From Bettongia penicillata ogilbyi (lineage: Eukaryota; Chordata; Mammalia; Diprotodontia; Potoroidae), in contig JAJHZJ010000808.1 in NCBI GenBank assembly GCA_023548195.1, positions 6,502,389 to 6,566,388 of the forward strand: a DNA stretch of 64,000 nucleotides. Reading direction: 5' to 3'. The stretch's first letter is position 1. The number at the start of each line of letters is the position of its first letter. Shown piece after piece: positions 34,396 to 45,926 of the stretch. The translations under genes and the position numbers were made by a program. The notes under the pieces are model-generated. The model did not search any database and was not told the origin of the DNA. It saw only the letters and a program-made list of their open reading frames with translations.

Positions 34396-34562
34396 AGGAT
34401 TCTTAACCTTTTTTTGTGCCATAGACCTCTTTGGCAGTCTGGTAAACCTATGGCCTCAAAATAATGTTTTAAAATGCATAAAATAAAATAAACAGGATTA
34501 CAAAATAGGAAACATAGTTATCAAAATATTAAAAAAAAGTTTAACTTCCTGAACTCTGAGTT
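34396..34562 (+). mobile_element. hAT-like non-autonomous DNA element
   Basis: 'ggattcttaaccttttttt', 'catagacctctttggcagtc' and 'aaataatgttttaaaatgca' define a family also found at 38881-39083 and 56784-57000. The 3' end is decayed. Confidence 0.6.
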
Positions 34563-34599
34563 GAGCCCTCAGACTAGATAACCTTAACCTTTAAGTGAC

Positions 34600-34856
34600 A
34601 GAATGACTAGAACCCTGGGCCTGGAGTCAGGAAAACCAGAGTTCAAATTCAATTTCAGATATTTATTAGATTTGTGGTTTTGGGCAAAATCACACTTAAC
34701 CTCTGGCTACCTCAGTTCCCCCAACTGTAAAATAAAATGAGGATAATAACAAGTACCGACCTCAAAGGGTTGTTTCGAGGATCAAATGGGATATATTTAT
34801 AAAGTGCTTAACATAGTGCCTGGCATAGAGTAGATGTTTAATAAATGTTTGCTTCT
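34600..34856 (+). repeat. Ther1/MIR-type SINE, near complete
   Basis: 'ccctgggcctggagtcagga', 'cacttaacctctggctacct', 'caaagggttgtttcgaggat' and the tail 'gtgcctggcatagagtagat' then 'gtttaataaatgtttgc'. Confidence 0.85.
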
Positions 34857-36295
34857 CTGCTCCCCCCATCCACTCAATGTTAGCTCTACCATGCTTGGGG
34901 CATGCTTTAGCCCTGGTGCCTGTGAATAGAGTTGCACATATCTGAAGGTGGGGTATTATGATTTTCTCCCAGATACAAAATGCGTACGATCTTGTCTCTG
35001 GTTTTGACACAACTGGGATGGCCAAGATTAGAACTGGTTTGTACATTCTTTCCTTTAATCTAGCACAAATCTAGATTAAAGGGAAAAAACGGTATTTGTG
35101 GCAGGAAGAGCAGAAGAAAAGGGATCCCTGACTGGACTAAGGGAACATATATTCCTCTTTGGTAGAGAGGGAAATTGAACTTTCATTCCAAATGAGAGAA
35201 TTCCATTTGCCATACAGCTATCTTGATTACCCATGGTAAACATGTTCATGACATCCACTTGGAAATTCCATTTCTCAAATAGACTTACACACTTGCTTAG
35301 CAGATCATTCACTTTCTCCTTTAAAAAACAACACTCATATCTGAGAGGAAGAAAAATCACAAAAACACGATTTATCTTTGTTCTGTTAGTTTCCACGCTG
35401 CTGTCAGGGAGACATCTATAATGCACTGTGTCTAGACAGTGTTCTCTTAGGCATTTCATTAAACCATTTCAGTGCTGTTATGTTTCATTTTCTACACTGC
35501 AGGAAAGAAGAGAGAGCCACAAGTCTGCATTTAGTAGAACTTTAATTCTAGTCATTGACTTAACTGATTGTCACTAAATGGCACCTCTAAATGATTACTT
35601 TAAAAAAGCATATTCTCTTTTACTTTAAAAATATGCTAGAATGGGGATGATAGATGGGTTCCTAATATGGCTGCACCTTAGGAAAGGGCAGCAATTCCAA
35701 TGCACTGTAACCCAACCTCAACAGCTATACAAAAGATGAATGATAAAGTATAAAGAACCTTCACATAGACAGATTTTGATTTCAGAGGGTTGGTAAGAAT
35801 AATAAAATACTCAACAGAAGTCTTCAAAGCAGTAAACACTCATTTCTCTTTGATCTTTGCCTGACTTTAAAATTTTACTCTGAGGATCCGTTAGATCTGT
35901 CTTTTCATTGATGTGGGCACTCTTTCCAGTGAGAGTTGAAACTCACTTGTACTCACTCACCTCCTGCACACACGACTCTTGTCCACCTCCCTTTTTAATC
36001 ACACGTGTCTGTGATGATATCTTTATGCCAGTTCTAATTCAGTCATTGCTAGTGATAGACACATTGAAACTTATTTACTTGATCTATTTAATTCAACCTA
36101 CCTAGTCTCAGAGGCAGTCTTTAGAAATTGTTAGATGTTAAAATCTGATTTAGTTCTGACCTCATACATACCTGTATTTGCCAATTCCCTACCTTCTCTC
36201 TTCTTGGGAAGCCCCATCTCCTTCTGCTGTTCTGTGTCCATTTGGTCAAAGAAACACAGACATTTGCCTGTAGTAGATATATTCTCTAAGAGTTC
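34857..36295. other. No recognisable feature
   Basis: Includes a 127-codon minus-strand frame (35076-35459) without recognisable domain or gene context. Otherwise nothing is seen. Confidence 0.4.
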
Positions 36296-36690
36296 TGTGG
36301 TCAGTCAACAAGCATTTACCAAATGTTTACTCTGTACCAGGCATTGTGCTGCAGGCTGAAGATAAATACACAAGCAAAGGGCACAGTCCTTGCCCTCAAA
36401 AAGCTGAAATTCTAATGGGAGAAGACAACACAAGAATGGAAGCTATAAAGTGAGGGGGGCAGGGAAAGGTGTTCAAGTGCCAAATTCTGAAGAACCAAAA
36501 GCAGAATTAGGAAAGAAAAGAAAGATGACTGGCCTTGGCCCATTTTCAAAATGGAAATTCTGGGAGGAATTTACTAATGAGAAAAGAGCACTTCAGGGGT
36601 GAAGAATGTTTCAGAGTGAGAAGGCCACAGATACTAAGGGAAATTTCAGATTGAAAAGGCAGGTGAGGCATAATGGCAAATTCCAGAGAG
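36296..36690 (-). repeat. L2 LINE 3' end
   Basis: Antisense L2: 'caacaagcatttaccaaatg', 'accaggcattgtgctgcagg', 'ccttgccctcaaaaagctga'. Confidence 0.8.
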
Positions 36691-37234
36691 CCAGAAGAAG
36701 ACTGTCTGTCTGTCGGTCTATCACATACACAGGAGGACTTGTTATATAGGTTCTTAGATCTGCTTTTCTAAGGAAAGCAACTTTTGAGAGGTCAACAATC
36801 TGCTTTAATTACATTCACCAACAGAGAAAATACAAGCAGAGAAATAAAGACCAACAGACAGGGCTTCTAACTGTCTGACCATAATAATAGACAGATCCAA
36901 CTGTCTGACCATTTCATACATACATAGATACCAGAGAGAGAAACATCAACATCTGGGTTTTCAAAGCAGGGAGGGGAATGTCATCCTTAAGGGCTACACG
37001 GAGACTTATCTGGTGCATGAACCTTCTTCCAAACCCCCAGAGCAAAACTTCATCTCAGTGTGTATATATGTATATATATATATATATATGTATATATACT
37101 TTTCAGAGCCAGAGGGCACAGCCCTCCTGACACAGTGCCTCATTGAAGTTAACTAACGTTTCCCTTAATGGGCTTCAGGTGAGGCATATTAATGGGTGGG
37201 GAAGATCTTTAACTCTAATTAACATTACATGTTA
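36691..37234. other. Unclassified, with a 14-bp direct repeat and (TA)n
   Basis: 'aactgtctgaccat' occurs at 36869-36882 and again at 36899-36912. A TATATG/TA microsatellite lies at 37063-37098. The rest may be old LTR-type repeat, unproven. Confidence 0.4.
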
Positions 37235-37366
37235 CAGGCTCAGGAGAAGAAAGTGAGGTTGGTGACCTTGCACAGCCCTCCCTCACTCAAATCAAAGTCA
37301 GCTTCAAGTCATGTCATCATCTTGATGCCATGGTCGTCCTTGAGAATGAAGGACAAACACAACATA
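37235..37366 (+). repeat. RTE-tailed SINE, 5'-truncated
   Basis: Only the central domain ('ggttggtgaccttgcacagc') and tail ('gccatggtcgtccttgagaa', 'tgaaggacaaacacaac') remain. Confidence 0.75.
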
Positions 37367-37587
37367 TGAGTGAGTAGCAGCTCCTCTCCTCCCCTTCCCT
37401 CCTCTCCTCTCCTCTAGTGTTCTACCCAGGGAAAGGTACACTTCCTTTTTTACCTCTGGGTTTACTGGCTACATTTTTTGCTTAAAGATTGCGTCTTAAA
37501 CCCAATTCACTCTGGAGCTCATAGATTAGACAAAAGTCCTCACCCACCTAGCACACAGTAAATGTAATTACTAAATAGTAACTGCTT

Positions 37588-37927
37588 CTCTTTTATCCAG
37601 GAACCCTGAGGGTCTTCCTCTCCCAGTTTAATTTTTTTAAATTTTTATGAAAGGGGCCATTTCTTGAGTAACTACTTAAAGAAGCCTATTCATTGAATGG
37701 ATGTATCTCACTAAAAATGAGAATATGATAAGACCTTAGCCTAAAAGGGCTCGGGTCTCACATTGCATCCTGGGTCATCTCTAGTTGTCCTGATGAATAT
37801 CGGGCCACTGGACCCAGATGGCTCAGGAGAAAAAAGTGAGGTTGGTGACCTTGCCCAGCCTTCCATCACTCAAATCAAAGCTTGATGTCACGGTCCTCTT
37901 TGAGAACAAAGGACAAACACAACAACA
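37588..37927 (+). repeat. RTE-tailed SINE, non-tRNA head, full
   Basis: Leader 'gaaccctgagggtcttcctc' then an A/T-rich spacer, head 'aaggggccatttcttgagta', central domain and tail 'cggtcctctttgagaacaaa' then 'ggacaaacacaac'. Same orientation as the truncated copy about 220 bp upstream. Confidence 0.75.
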
Positions 37928-38149
37928 ATATTACATGTAGACATGGGCTAGTGCTGATTTTTGGATAGATGAGATTATATTACCAGAGTTATAATTGAAT
38001 TTCCTCAGACTGAATAATCATTTATTGGATTTCCAATTGCCCTTTTCCCCTCCAGAGCTTAAAGCTGTCAACAGATACTAATACATGGAGTATTCTGAGA
38101 TGTTGATCATTCTATAGCATTTACTTCCCACCTAAAGGAACTTTATTAA

Positions 38150-38645
38150 GTTCATCTTACTGTCATTGCCTGTCCAATGAAGTACAGAATCCTTAGCTTG
38201 GCCTTTAAGATATTCCAAAGATAGTCTCCTAACTACTTCTCTAGTCTCCTACCGTCCTCTCCAGTATGATGCATCCTACATAAACTAGAATGTAGCTTTC
38301 CTTAAACAAACTCTGACTTCTCCTACCTCCATCTTTCCACAAAGAGCTGCTAGATTTGGGATAGACTCTTTCCCTTTCTTTCTTTAGGGAAATTCTTCCC
38401 TTCTCCTTCTTCTTCCTCTGAGGATATCTTCTCCACAAAGTTTTCTCTAACTTTGCTTGTTGGAAGCGATTTTTCTTCCAATCCCTTTGATAGGGCCATT
38501 CTGTTGAATTTACACTTTAAGTAATTAGTATTGGAGTTGTGTGTCTATCTGACATGACTGTCCTATATCCAAAGTTACTTGAGGGCAAGGATTATTCCTT
38601 TTATAGTATTTTTATAGATGCTTAATAAATGTTGAATGGAATGGC
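38150..38645 (+). repeat. L2 LINE 3' region
   Basis: 'tccttagcttggcctttaag', CT-rich middle, then 'acttgagggcaaggattatt' and 'tgcttaataaatgttgaatg'. Confidence 0.8.
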
Positions 38646-38829
38646 TTAAATAATACAAAGTTAATTCTAATATAAAGGTGATGAGCTTAGGAAAAAATTA
38701 TAAAACAGGCCTTCTTTGACTTGGATGGTCATCAGGAGGGGAACTTGAGTACTTTCAGTACAATATTTTTGTGTTCCCATACTTCAGTGTCCTATAATCC
38801 ATAGTTTATAAGAGTTTATCTGATAAATT

Positions 38830-39170
38830 AGAATCATAAAATATTAATGCTCACAGGGAACTTAGAAGCCCATCTTACTCAGAAGTTCTTAACTATTTTG
38901 TATGTCATGTACCCCTCTGGCAGACTGGTGAAACCAATAAACCCATTCTCAGATAATGCTTTTAAATGTTTAAAATAAAATACATGTAATTACAAATAAA
39001 GCCAATTTTATTGAAATACAATGATCAAATCTTTTAAAAACCTAGCTTATCAAACCCAATGGGTGGGAGCTTTTGATCTAGTCCTTACTCCCTTATTTAC
39101 AGATAAGAAATGGAAATACAAAGAAATGACTATCTCATTGGGCCTAACACAAAGAGATTAGCAGAGCAAG
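38830..39170 (-). repeat. CORE-SINE split by a hAT-like element
   Basis: Left part 'gaatcataaaatattaatgc', right part 'cccttatttacagataagaa' with the hAT-like element between them. Confidence 0.6.
38881..39083 (+). mobile_element. hAT-like non-autonomous DNA element
   Basis: 'gaagttcttaactattttg', 'cccctctggcagactggtga', 'agataatgcttttaaatgtt' match the element at 34396. Flanking 'cttactc' at 38874-38880 and 39084-39090 may be part of an 8-bp duplication. Confidence 0.6.
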
Positions 39171-39271
39171 CACTGATTGGTAGGTTACTTGTATTTTTAA
39201 CTGTATTTTTCTGTAGAAAATGCAAAGGAGTCAAGCTAATGTAGGAATTTTGGGATGAGAATATTTTAGAG

Positions 39272-39337
39272 GAGGACTTCTTAAACTTTTTCCACTCCCT
39301 ACCCCTTTTTGCCCGAGAAATTTTTACTCAGTCCCAG

Positions 39338-39397
<60 letters not shown>

Positions 39398-40073
39398 GGT
39401 ATACAAATCAAACATTTACTAATAATAGAGAAATTTGTTTTAACACAATTCTTTGATATACATATAATTTTACCATTTATTAAAGATGAGAACAAATTTT
39501 CATGCTAAAAAGATGGATATATTTGTTTATTTTTATGAATAGAATTGTCTTGGCAGAATATTTGATACTACAGAACAAAGAGCATCTTCAACATTTTTCA
39601 GTTGATCAGTATTTTGAGTGTATAATCATCAATGCTGAGAACATTGCTTTGCAGAGATATGTAGGTCAAAATGGCAGAAGTATGTTTAAGGCCATTTCAG
39701 AAATTCTTGGAAATTCTGCCCTAATCCCAAACCAAAATTCATTTAATTATTTTGTATGTATGTCAAACCACTGCACTTCATAACATATAATAGTCTTGAA
39801 TCTGTGCCAAGGTGGTTCTGTCAGCATTCGTTGAGTGTCGAAACTGTACGCCCAGTGCAAAACATGCAGGTTGTATGTTTAGAAGCAAGGCTGCAATGAA
39901 ATTCCATGTTGTAGCATGGAATGCCTAAGATTCGTTATGCATTTGATTTTGAACTAATTTTTGTTTGTTGAAAGTTCAGAAACATTTTACTATTGCCAAA
40001 TTTTTCAAGACCCACATTCAGTTCCATGACCCCCATATGGGGTTGTGACCTACAGTTTAGGAAGTGCCGTAAA
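39272..40073 (+). mobile_element. hAT-like DNA transposon remnant
   Basis: Left end 'acttcttaaactttttccac' and right end 'cagtttaggaagtgc' are inverted relatives. Interior keeps 'cccctttttgcccgagaaat' and 'gacccccatatggggttgtg', known from mammalian hAT non-autonomous elements. Flanking 'tttagag' (39265-39271, 40074-40080) fits most of an 8-bp duplication. The middle (39480-39900) is unrecognised and no transposase is evident. Confidence 0.6.
39341..39393. repeat. (TA)n microsatellite inside hAT-like element
   Basis: About 26 uninterrupted TA units. Confidence 0.95.
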
Positions 40074-40080
40074 TTTAGAG

Positions 40081-40478
40081 TGTGTCTTTCTCTGCCTTGC
40101 AGATTTAGGCTGGTGCCTACCCTTTCTACACATAGGCTTAGTCCTGGTGGCAATTATAGCTTTGCTATGGTGGGCTTCACTTTCCTTATTTAGAAATGAG
40201 TGGATTGGACTAGGAGCTCTCTAAAGTCCTCTTCAGCTTTAACTTATGTAGATGTGTGTCATCACATAGTGATGGGATAAAAACTGTGATCTAAGTTGAA
40301 ATAGGAAGAACTGTGAGCTCAGATAGTTCTTTGGGCCTCACATTTTCTGGGTTCTATGACCAGGTGGTAGAAGTACTGGTGGTTACTAAACTGATGGGGA
40401 AAGATTGTCAGCATTCCTCAGTTACTGGTCTTTTTCTGTTTACTTGCATGGAAATTATATATCAAACTCTGTTTTCTC
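40081..40478. other. No recognisable feature
   Basis: Includes 'tcactttccttatttagaaatgag' near 40177, a possible SINE scrap; nothing else. Confidence 0.4.
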
Positions 40479-40676
40479 TCTCTGTGTCTCTGTCTCTGTC
40501 TATCTGTCTGTCTCTCTCTTTGTGTCTCTCTCCCTCTCTCTCTCTCTTTCTCTTTCTGTCTCTCCCTCCCTCCCTCCCTCTCCTTCTCCTTCTCCTTCTC
40601 CTTCTCCTTCTCCTTCTCCTTCTCCTTCTCCCTCCCTCCCTCCCTCCCTCTCTCTCTCTCTCTCTCCTCTCTCTCT
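40479..40676. repeat. Polypyrimidine tract with (TTCTCC)n
   Basis: About 200 bases almost free of A: CTCTGT units, then (CCCT)n, eight or so TTCTCC units (40581-40631), (CCCT)n again and (CT)n. It produces spurious Ser/Leu/Pro and Arg/Glu open frames on both strands. Confidence 0.95.
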
Positions 40677-40689
40677 GTATGTATATATA

Positions 40690-40984
40690 GGTGTGGGCAT
40701 TAGTTCTGTAGAACCTAACAATATACATACATATGAGTTCCTTTAGGGCAAGTGATTAACCTCTGTAGGTCATTAGGCTTGCTTTATCCATATGAGATGA
40801 TGTGATGAGACAGGGCACAGAGGGTAAAGGAGGAAATGTGAGGAAAAAGGCCAGTGTCAAAACAGATTCTGATGGTGGGCTCAGGCCTTTGAGAGAAGGA
40901 TAGCTCCCAAACAAACTTCTTGCTGACTTGCAATTTAAATTTGCACACCTGTTAAATGATCCTGGGTTGTATTGATAACGCATT
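40690..40984. other. No recognisable feature
   Basis: Nothing recognised. Confidence 0.4.
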
Positions 40985-41525
40985 TTTACTTATTGTTAAT
41001 GGGAAGATCTTTCCCATTCGTTAATAGGCCCATGTGATCTGCTTAAGTCACATGGAAGCCTGAATCACACAAGTCTAAGTCACATGGAAGGGGTGGCTTT
41101 AGAGCAGAGCTGAGAGGAAGTTAGTGAGAGAGCTATCAGAGCTGGGAAAAGCAACCGACTGGCGAGTGTGAGAAGGGCATTTTGTTTAAGGGAGCTGGTT
41201 TATGGGAAGTCCAGCAGAGGAAAGGCTTGGAGCTGGTGTTGCCCTCTGTATTGTTATTGTGTAGAGATTTCTGTTACTATGGTAGATTTGGCTTTCTGGT
41301 GTCTGAATGAATGTTTTGGTTCTGTCTTCCATGTGAAGAGTCTGTTATATTTTGCGATTCAGAATTGCACTGGGATATTCATGGCTGCTGTAGGCGCTAT
41401 ATATATTGCATTAGCCCTACAAGGGTAGACAGACCAGTTTATTGGGAATGCAATCTCCATTACTCCTTAGTTTGCAGAGAAGAGTATTATCATCTCCCTC
41501 TCCACCCCAGCAGTATGTAAGAACT
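40985..41525 (+). repeat. LTR-like dispersed repeat, copy 2
   Basis: Parallels 11410-11905: 'gggaagatctttcccatt', 'cccatgtgatctgcttaagt', 'ctgttatattttgcgattca', 'gatattcatggctgctgtag'. Class uncertain. Confidence 0.45.
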
Positions 41526-41547
41526 TGCATTGATAGAGATGTCAAAA

Positions 41548-41798
41548 AGTTGTTGTTCAGTCAGTCAAAGTTGACACTTTGTGACCCCATTTGGGGTTCT
41601 CTTGTCAAAGATACTGGAGTGGTTTGCACTTCCTCTTCCAGATCATTTTACAGATGAGGAAACTGAGGCAAACAGGGTTGAATGACTTGTCTGGAGTCAC
41701 ACAGCTAGTAAGTGTCTGAGGCCAGATTTGAACTTGGGGAGATATCTTTCTCACTTCAGGCCTGGAACCTTAATCACTGAACTACCTAGCTTCCCCAT
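41548..41798 (-). repeat. MAR1-type SINE, full length
   Basis: Antisense order complete: 'gtgaccccatttggggttct', 'agatactggagtggtttgca', 'cattttacagatgaggaaac', 'gtcacacagctagtaagtgt', 'ctacctagcttcccc'. Confidence 0.9.
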
Positions 41799-42400
41799 TG
41801 TCAGGAAGAAGAGCATCTTATTACTTTTTAGATATAGTAGTATTTGGATATTTTAAATATAGTATTTTATTTAGATATAGTATTTAGATATTTTAGAAAT
41901 TTGGTGAATTAAATAGTGCATTTTGGTATCTCTATATTTTCAATGTTATTTTCCCTTCAAAAGTGCAGAGAGACTTTTCCTTAGATCATATCAATATATT
42001 CTTAGAGTGTTGCCAACATTCATAAGAGCAAGAAGTAAAGGTAAAAGATCTTTATTTAGGGCTCATGGGACTAGGTGTTGCACAGAACATTGAGATCCTG
42101 TGCTTCCTAACATACATAAATTATATTGCCCTTCTGGGAGTTTATAGCTTAATCTTGACCCTCTGGAAGAATCATAAAAGAATAGGAAATGCTTTTTTCC
42201 CCGCTGTGGGCCAAAGCCCTTGTTTTGCATTTGATCCATCCCCTACTTGGCCCAGGAACCCAAAGAATGTGCAATTAATTTAGTCTACTGACAAAGCATC
42301 ATGAGCTTAGCCTAGCCACATTTGAAAGAGAAATGGAAAATTTTGATGAAAGATACATAAAACAAAACAAAACGACATTGTCAACTCTTAAGGCAGATAG
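41799..42400. other. No recognisable feature
   Basis: AT-rich; contains imperfect 'tatagtatttagatatttta' repeats near 41825-41900. Confidence 0.4.
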
Positions 42401-42580
42401 GATCCATGAATTTAGAACTGGAAAAGATCACAGAAGCCATTGCTTTCAACTTTTTTTTTTTAACAACAGATGAATAATGACCTTTTCAGGGTAACATAGT
42501 ACGTATTTGACTCAGGATTTCAACTTAAGTCTTCCTACCTCTAAGTCCTGTTCTCTTTCCACTACGTCACCCTTCCTGAT
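42401..42580 (-). repeat. CORE-SINE
   Basis: 'gatccatgaatttagaactg', 'gaaaagatcacagaagccat', 'ggatttcaacttaagtcttc'. Confidence 0.7.
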
Positions 42581-43429
42581 ACATCCAAAGCAGGTTTCTG
42601 CTAACCTACAGAGTAGTGGCAACCCACATGCACGTGTACATATACCTTGCCTAGTTTAAGAACAATTATAATTTTTCCCCTTTGATTATTGTCTGGTCTT
42701 GCAGTGTTTTCAACTCTTTTTACACAAAGTATCTTCAGTAAATATAGGCATATTTATGGTGAATATTTCAAACTGTAGGTTCTATCTCTACTTGAACTTT
42801 TGAAGTTGAATTTTTTATCTCCTTGACCTTCTGAACTTTTCCCAAAGCAATTAAGATTCTCGAGTCTTTCCTTCAAAAAGATCTCTTTTAAAATGGTAAT
42901 TTGGTAGTGTCTATGAGAACAAACTATTTTCTGATATATTTAAAATAAGGATAGAAGAGAGTCTTGCTTGTTTTTAGTTAGGGCATTTCTGCTTAACCTC
43001 AGCAGATGCACAACAGTTCATTTGAAAATGATCAAGTCAACCAACAAACTGATCATTGTTTCATTCGTTTCTTAAGAATTCATGTTTGCTTTCAATGAGA
43101 AATAAAATGTCTTTAGAAAGGCAGCTTCACAGACTCAAAAATGCAGCACTGAAATGATAATACTGTGAATATTAAGATACACAGACATCTATTGCTCTTC
43201 CCAGTTTGTGTAGGCCATAAAGGAGAATAAAGAGTTCCATCTTCAGCTGCGCTTTGGTACTGCAATCAATTATCTCCTCAGAGGTACAGTTTAGGACAGC
43301 ATCCTTTGGTTATTTTTTGTTTATTTTGGGGGTGAAAATTATGCAAGGGATAGTTGGGCAAGCACAACGTCTATAGGGCAGGGCAAAGCTGATATATTTA
43401 ATTTGCTCATTTGTCTGGTATTTATGTAT
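42581..43429. other. No recognisable feature
   Basis: AT-rich, nothing recognised. Confidence 0.45.
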
Positions 43430-43490
43430 ATGTGTTATATATATGTATATATATGTAATCTGTGTGTGTGTGTGTGTGCATGTGTGCGCA
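43425..43490. repeat. (TATATG)n/(TG)n microsatellite
   Basis: TATATGTATA units followed by a TG run and TGTGCGCACG. Confidence 0.9.
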
Positions 43491-43834
43491 CGTGCTGCAC
43501 GATGGTTTCAGCCAGAGTTTGGGACTGTCCTTAATGAGAATGAGTACAAGGGTTAAATAATGTTTTGTGCCACTCCTTCCCTGCTGTGCTATTTTTATAA
43601 TACAGATGAAATTCATCTACAGTGAACATGGAGAGATATTTCAAAGGAGGAAGATCACCATTTGATAAAAAGCAGTCTTGCATCTTGCCCAATTGTTTTT
43701 CTTTATCATTGGATTTGTGATTTCATTAGTACAGAAAGATCCCAGTGAGAAAATTTCTCTTCCAATGTACATAAGTACTTTCCCCTGCAATTTATAGTCT
43801 TAGGGAGTAGCTTGGGGAGGTGATGGAGTGCTGA
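43491..43834. other. No recognisable feature
   Basis: Nothing recognised. Confidence 0.4.
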
Positions 43835-43948
43835 GATGTTAAATGACTTATTGAGGGTCACACAACTAATATGTCAGAGGCAGAATTTCAGTTCACGTCT
43901 TTCTGATTTTGAGGCCAACTCTTGACCATCTCTGCCATGTTACTTCTC
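43835..43948 (-). repeat. CORE-SINE fragment
   Basis: 'gttaaatgacttattgaggg', 'tcacacaactaatatgtcag', 'tttcagttcacgtctttctg'. Confidence 0.75.
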
Positions 43949-43989
43949 ATTTTATTCTTGGTATCATAGCTTAGAGATGGAACGGACTC

Positions 43990-45660
43990 AAAGTGTATCT
44001 CTTATCTAAAATCTGAATTTTTGGACAATATCTCTGGAAACTAACTTCTTTCAGCTATTGCTTGACTGTCTAGAGTGATAAGAAACTTCCCTTATGAAAT
44101 CACCCATTCTATTTCTGGGCAATCCTAATAGTTAACTATAATGAAATTTGTTTCTCTAACTTCTACAAGTTGAATCTAGTTCTGCTTACTGGAACCAACT
44201 TGAACAAGCCTAATTCCTCATCCACAAGTCATCAAATCCCTTTTGTAATTCTTCACATATTTAGAGAGGATCATAATGTCCACCCTATTTTGTCTGGGTT
44301 AAATATTTCCAATTTCTTCAGCTTATTCTCAGTTAAGCAGGTCTTGAATCCCTTCTTCATTTTTGTTACTCTTGTTTCAATAATCACCAGTTTGTCATTT
44401 TTTTTCCTTTAAAATATTGCTCTGGTCAACGAAGCATAATGTTCTAGATGTAGTCTGTTTTAGAAAGATTCCCATTTCCCCGTTTCTGGACACTATATAG
44501 TAATTAATAAGGACTGAAATTAGATTTCTGGAGTGACTGTTCTTATATGACTATTCTCATACTTGACTCATATGGAGTTCTCAATTGGTTTAAAACAGGC
44601 CCCTTTTAGCATGAACTCTAATATAGCCACATCACCTCATCCTTAACTTGCGAAGTTGATTTCCAGTAACAAAATGCATTAATTTCTATGAATTATCATG
44701 TAATTAGATTTCACTCAACATTTAAGTCTCTGGAGAACATTTTGAATCCTTATTTCATCTTTTAACATATTAGATCCATCTTAGTTTATTGTCATCCACA
44801 AATATAAATATCCCATTTATGGCCTTTCCTAGTCATTGATAAAAACTGTTACTCAGGAGAGAGCCATAGACCAAACTTTGTGACATGCCACTAGAAATCT
44901 CCCTTCAGGTTACTAATCAGTTCATTTATTGACTGTTCCTGTATTTGCTTTGTTCAATTCTTTTTTTTTTCCTATTTATTTATTTTATATTTTATTTTTT
45001 AAATTTATTTATTTAACTTTTTTACATTCATTTTCACAAAATTTTGTGTTCCAAATTTTCTCCCCATTTGTCCCCTCCCCCCAATACACTGAACATTCTA
45101 ATTTCCCCTATCACCAATCTGCCCTCTCTTCTATCATCCCTCCCTTCTCTTGTCCCCATCTTCTCTTTTGTCCTGTAGAGCCAGATAACTTTCTAATTCT
45201 CCATTGCCTGTATTTCTTATTTCCTAGTAGCAAAAACAATACTCGACAGTTGTTCCTAAAACTTTGAGTTCCTACTTTGCCCCATTCCTCCCTCCCCACC
45301 CATTCCCTTTGGGAAGGCAGGCAATTCTATATGGGCCATATCTGTGTAGTTTTGCAAATGACTTCAATAATAGTTGTGTTGTATAAGACTAACTATATTT
45401 CCCTCCATCCTATCCTGCCCCGCATTGCTTCTATTCTCTCTTTTGATCCTGTCCCTCCCCAAGAGTGTTGATTTCAAATTGCTTCCTCCTCCCATTGCCC
45501 TCCCTTCCATCATCCCCCCCACCCTGTGCTTTGTTCAATTCTTAATCCATCTAACTGTCCTATTTATTATTCAGTCCACATCTCTCCATCTTGTTCAGGA
45601 GGCTATCATGAGACTTTTTCAAGTGTCTTTTTCAAATTCTAGTAAACAATGTTTACATTC
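43990..45660 (-). repeat. CR1/L3 LINE, RT region, split by HAL1/L1 copy D
   Basis: The plus strand is antisense CR1/L3: 'gatgtagtctgttttagaaa', 'cttgactcatatggagttct', 'gtcattgataaaaactgtta', 'gacatgccactagaaatctc'. After the insert it resumes with 'ttaatccatctaactgtcct' and 'cacatctctccatcttgttc', antisense to the LDFRKAF/GVPQG part of RT. No frame survives. Confidence 0.78.
44963..45526 (-). mobile_element. L1/HAL1 copy D, 3'UTR only
   Basis: 5'-truncated insertion carrying only the A-rich end and pyrimidine-rich 3'UTR shared with copies A-C ('ttacattcattttcacaaaa', 'gtccccatcttctcttttgt'). A perfect 17-bp target-site duplication, TGCTTTGTTCAATTCTT, lies at 44946-44962 and 45527-45543. Since no coding sequence remains, full L1 and HAL1 cannot be told apart. 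Confidence 0.93.
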
Positions 45661-45776
45661 CCTGGCTTGGTAATATTGAAATCAAAAAAATAAAAAGGAA
45701 AGAATGAACAAATGGAATTAGTCTGACATAACTTATTTTCAGTGATAGAATCATGGAACTCCATAGTCATCTAGAC

Positions 45777-45926
45777 CAGAGGTGACAAATACCTGGGCAC
45801 AGTCCACATGTGGACCACAACGTTCCTGAGTGTTGCTTGAAGCAGATTAAAAGGTAATTGGGAAATGTTTAACAAAATGAAGAATAGAATGAAGCACAGA
45901 TTGTATTACAGAGTTTGACACCTCTG
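45777..45926. mobile_element. 150-bp hAT MITE
   Basis: Begins cagaggtgacaaatac and ends gagtttgacacctctg, inverted at 13 of 16 positions (outer 8 perfect). Flanked by an exact 8-bp duplication ATCTAGAC (45769-45776, 45927-45934), as expected for hAT transposases. It has no coding capacity. Confidence 0.85.

Noticed and set aside
35076..35459. A 127-codon minus-strand open frame as a gene
   Set aside because: No recognisable domain and no supporting signals. It is kept only as a note.
40462..40746. Overlapping open frames of 73-125 codons rich in Ser/Leu/Pro or Arg/Glu
   Set aside because: They are translations of a CT-rich simple repeat.
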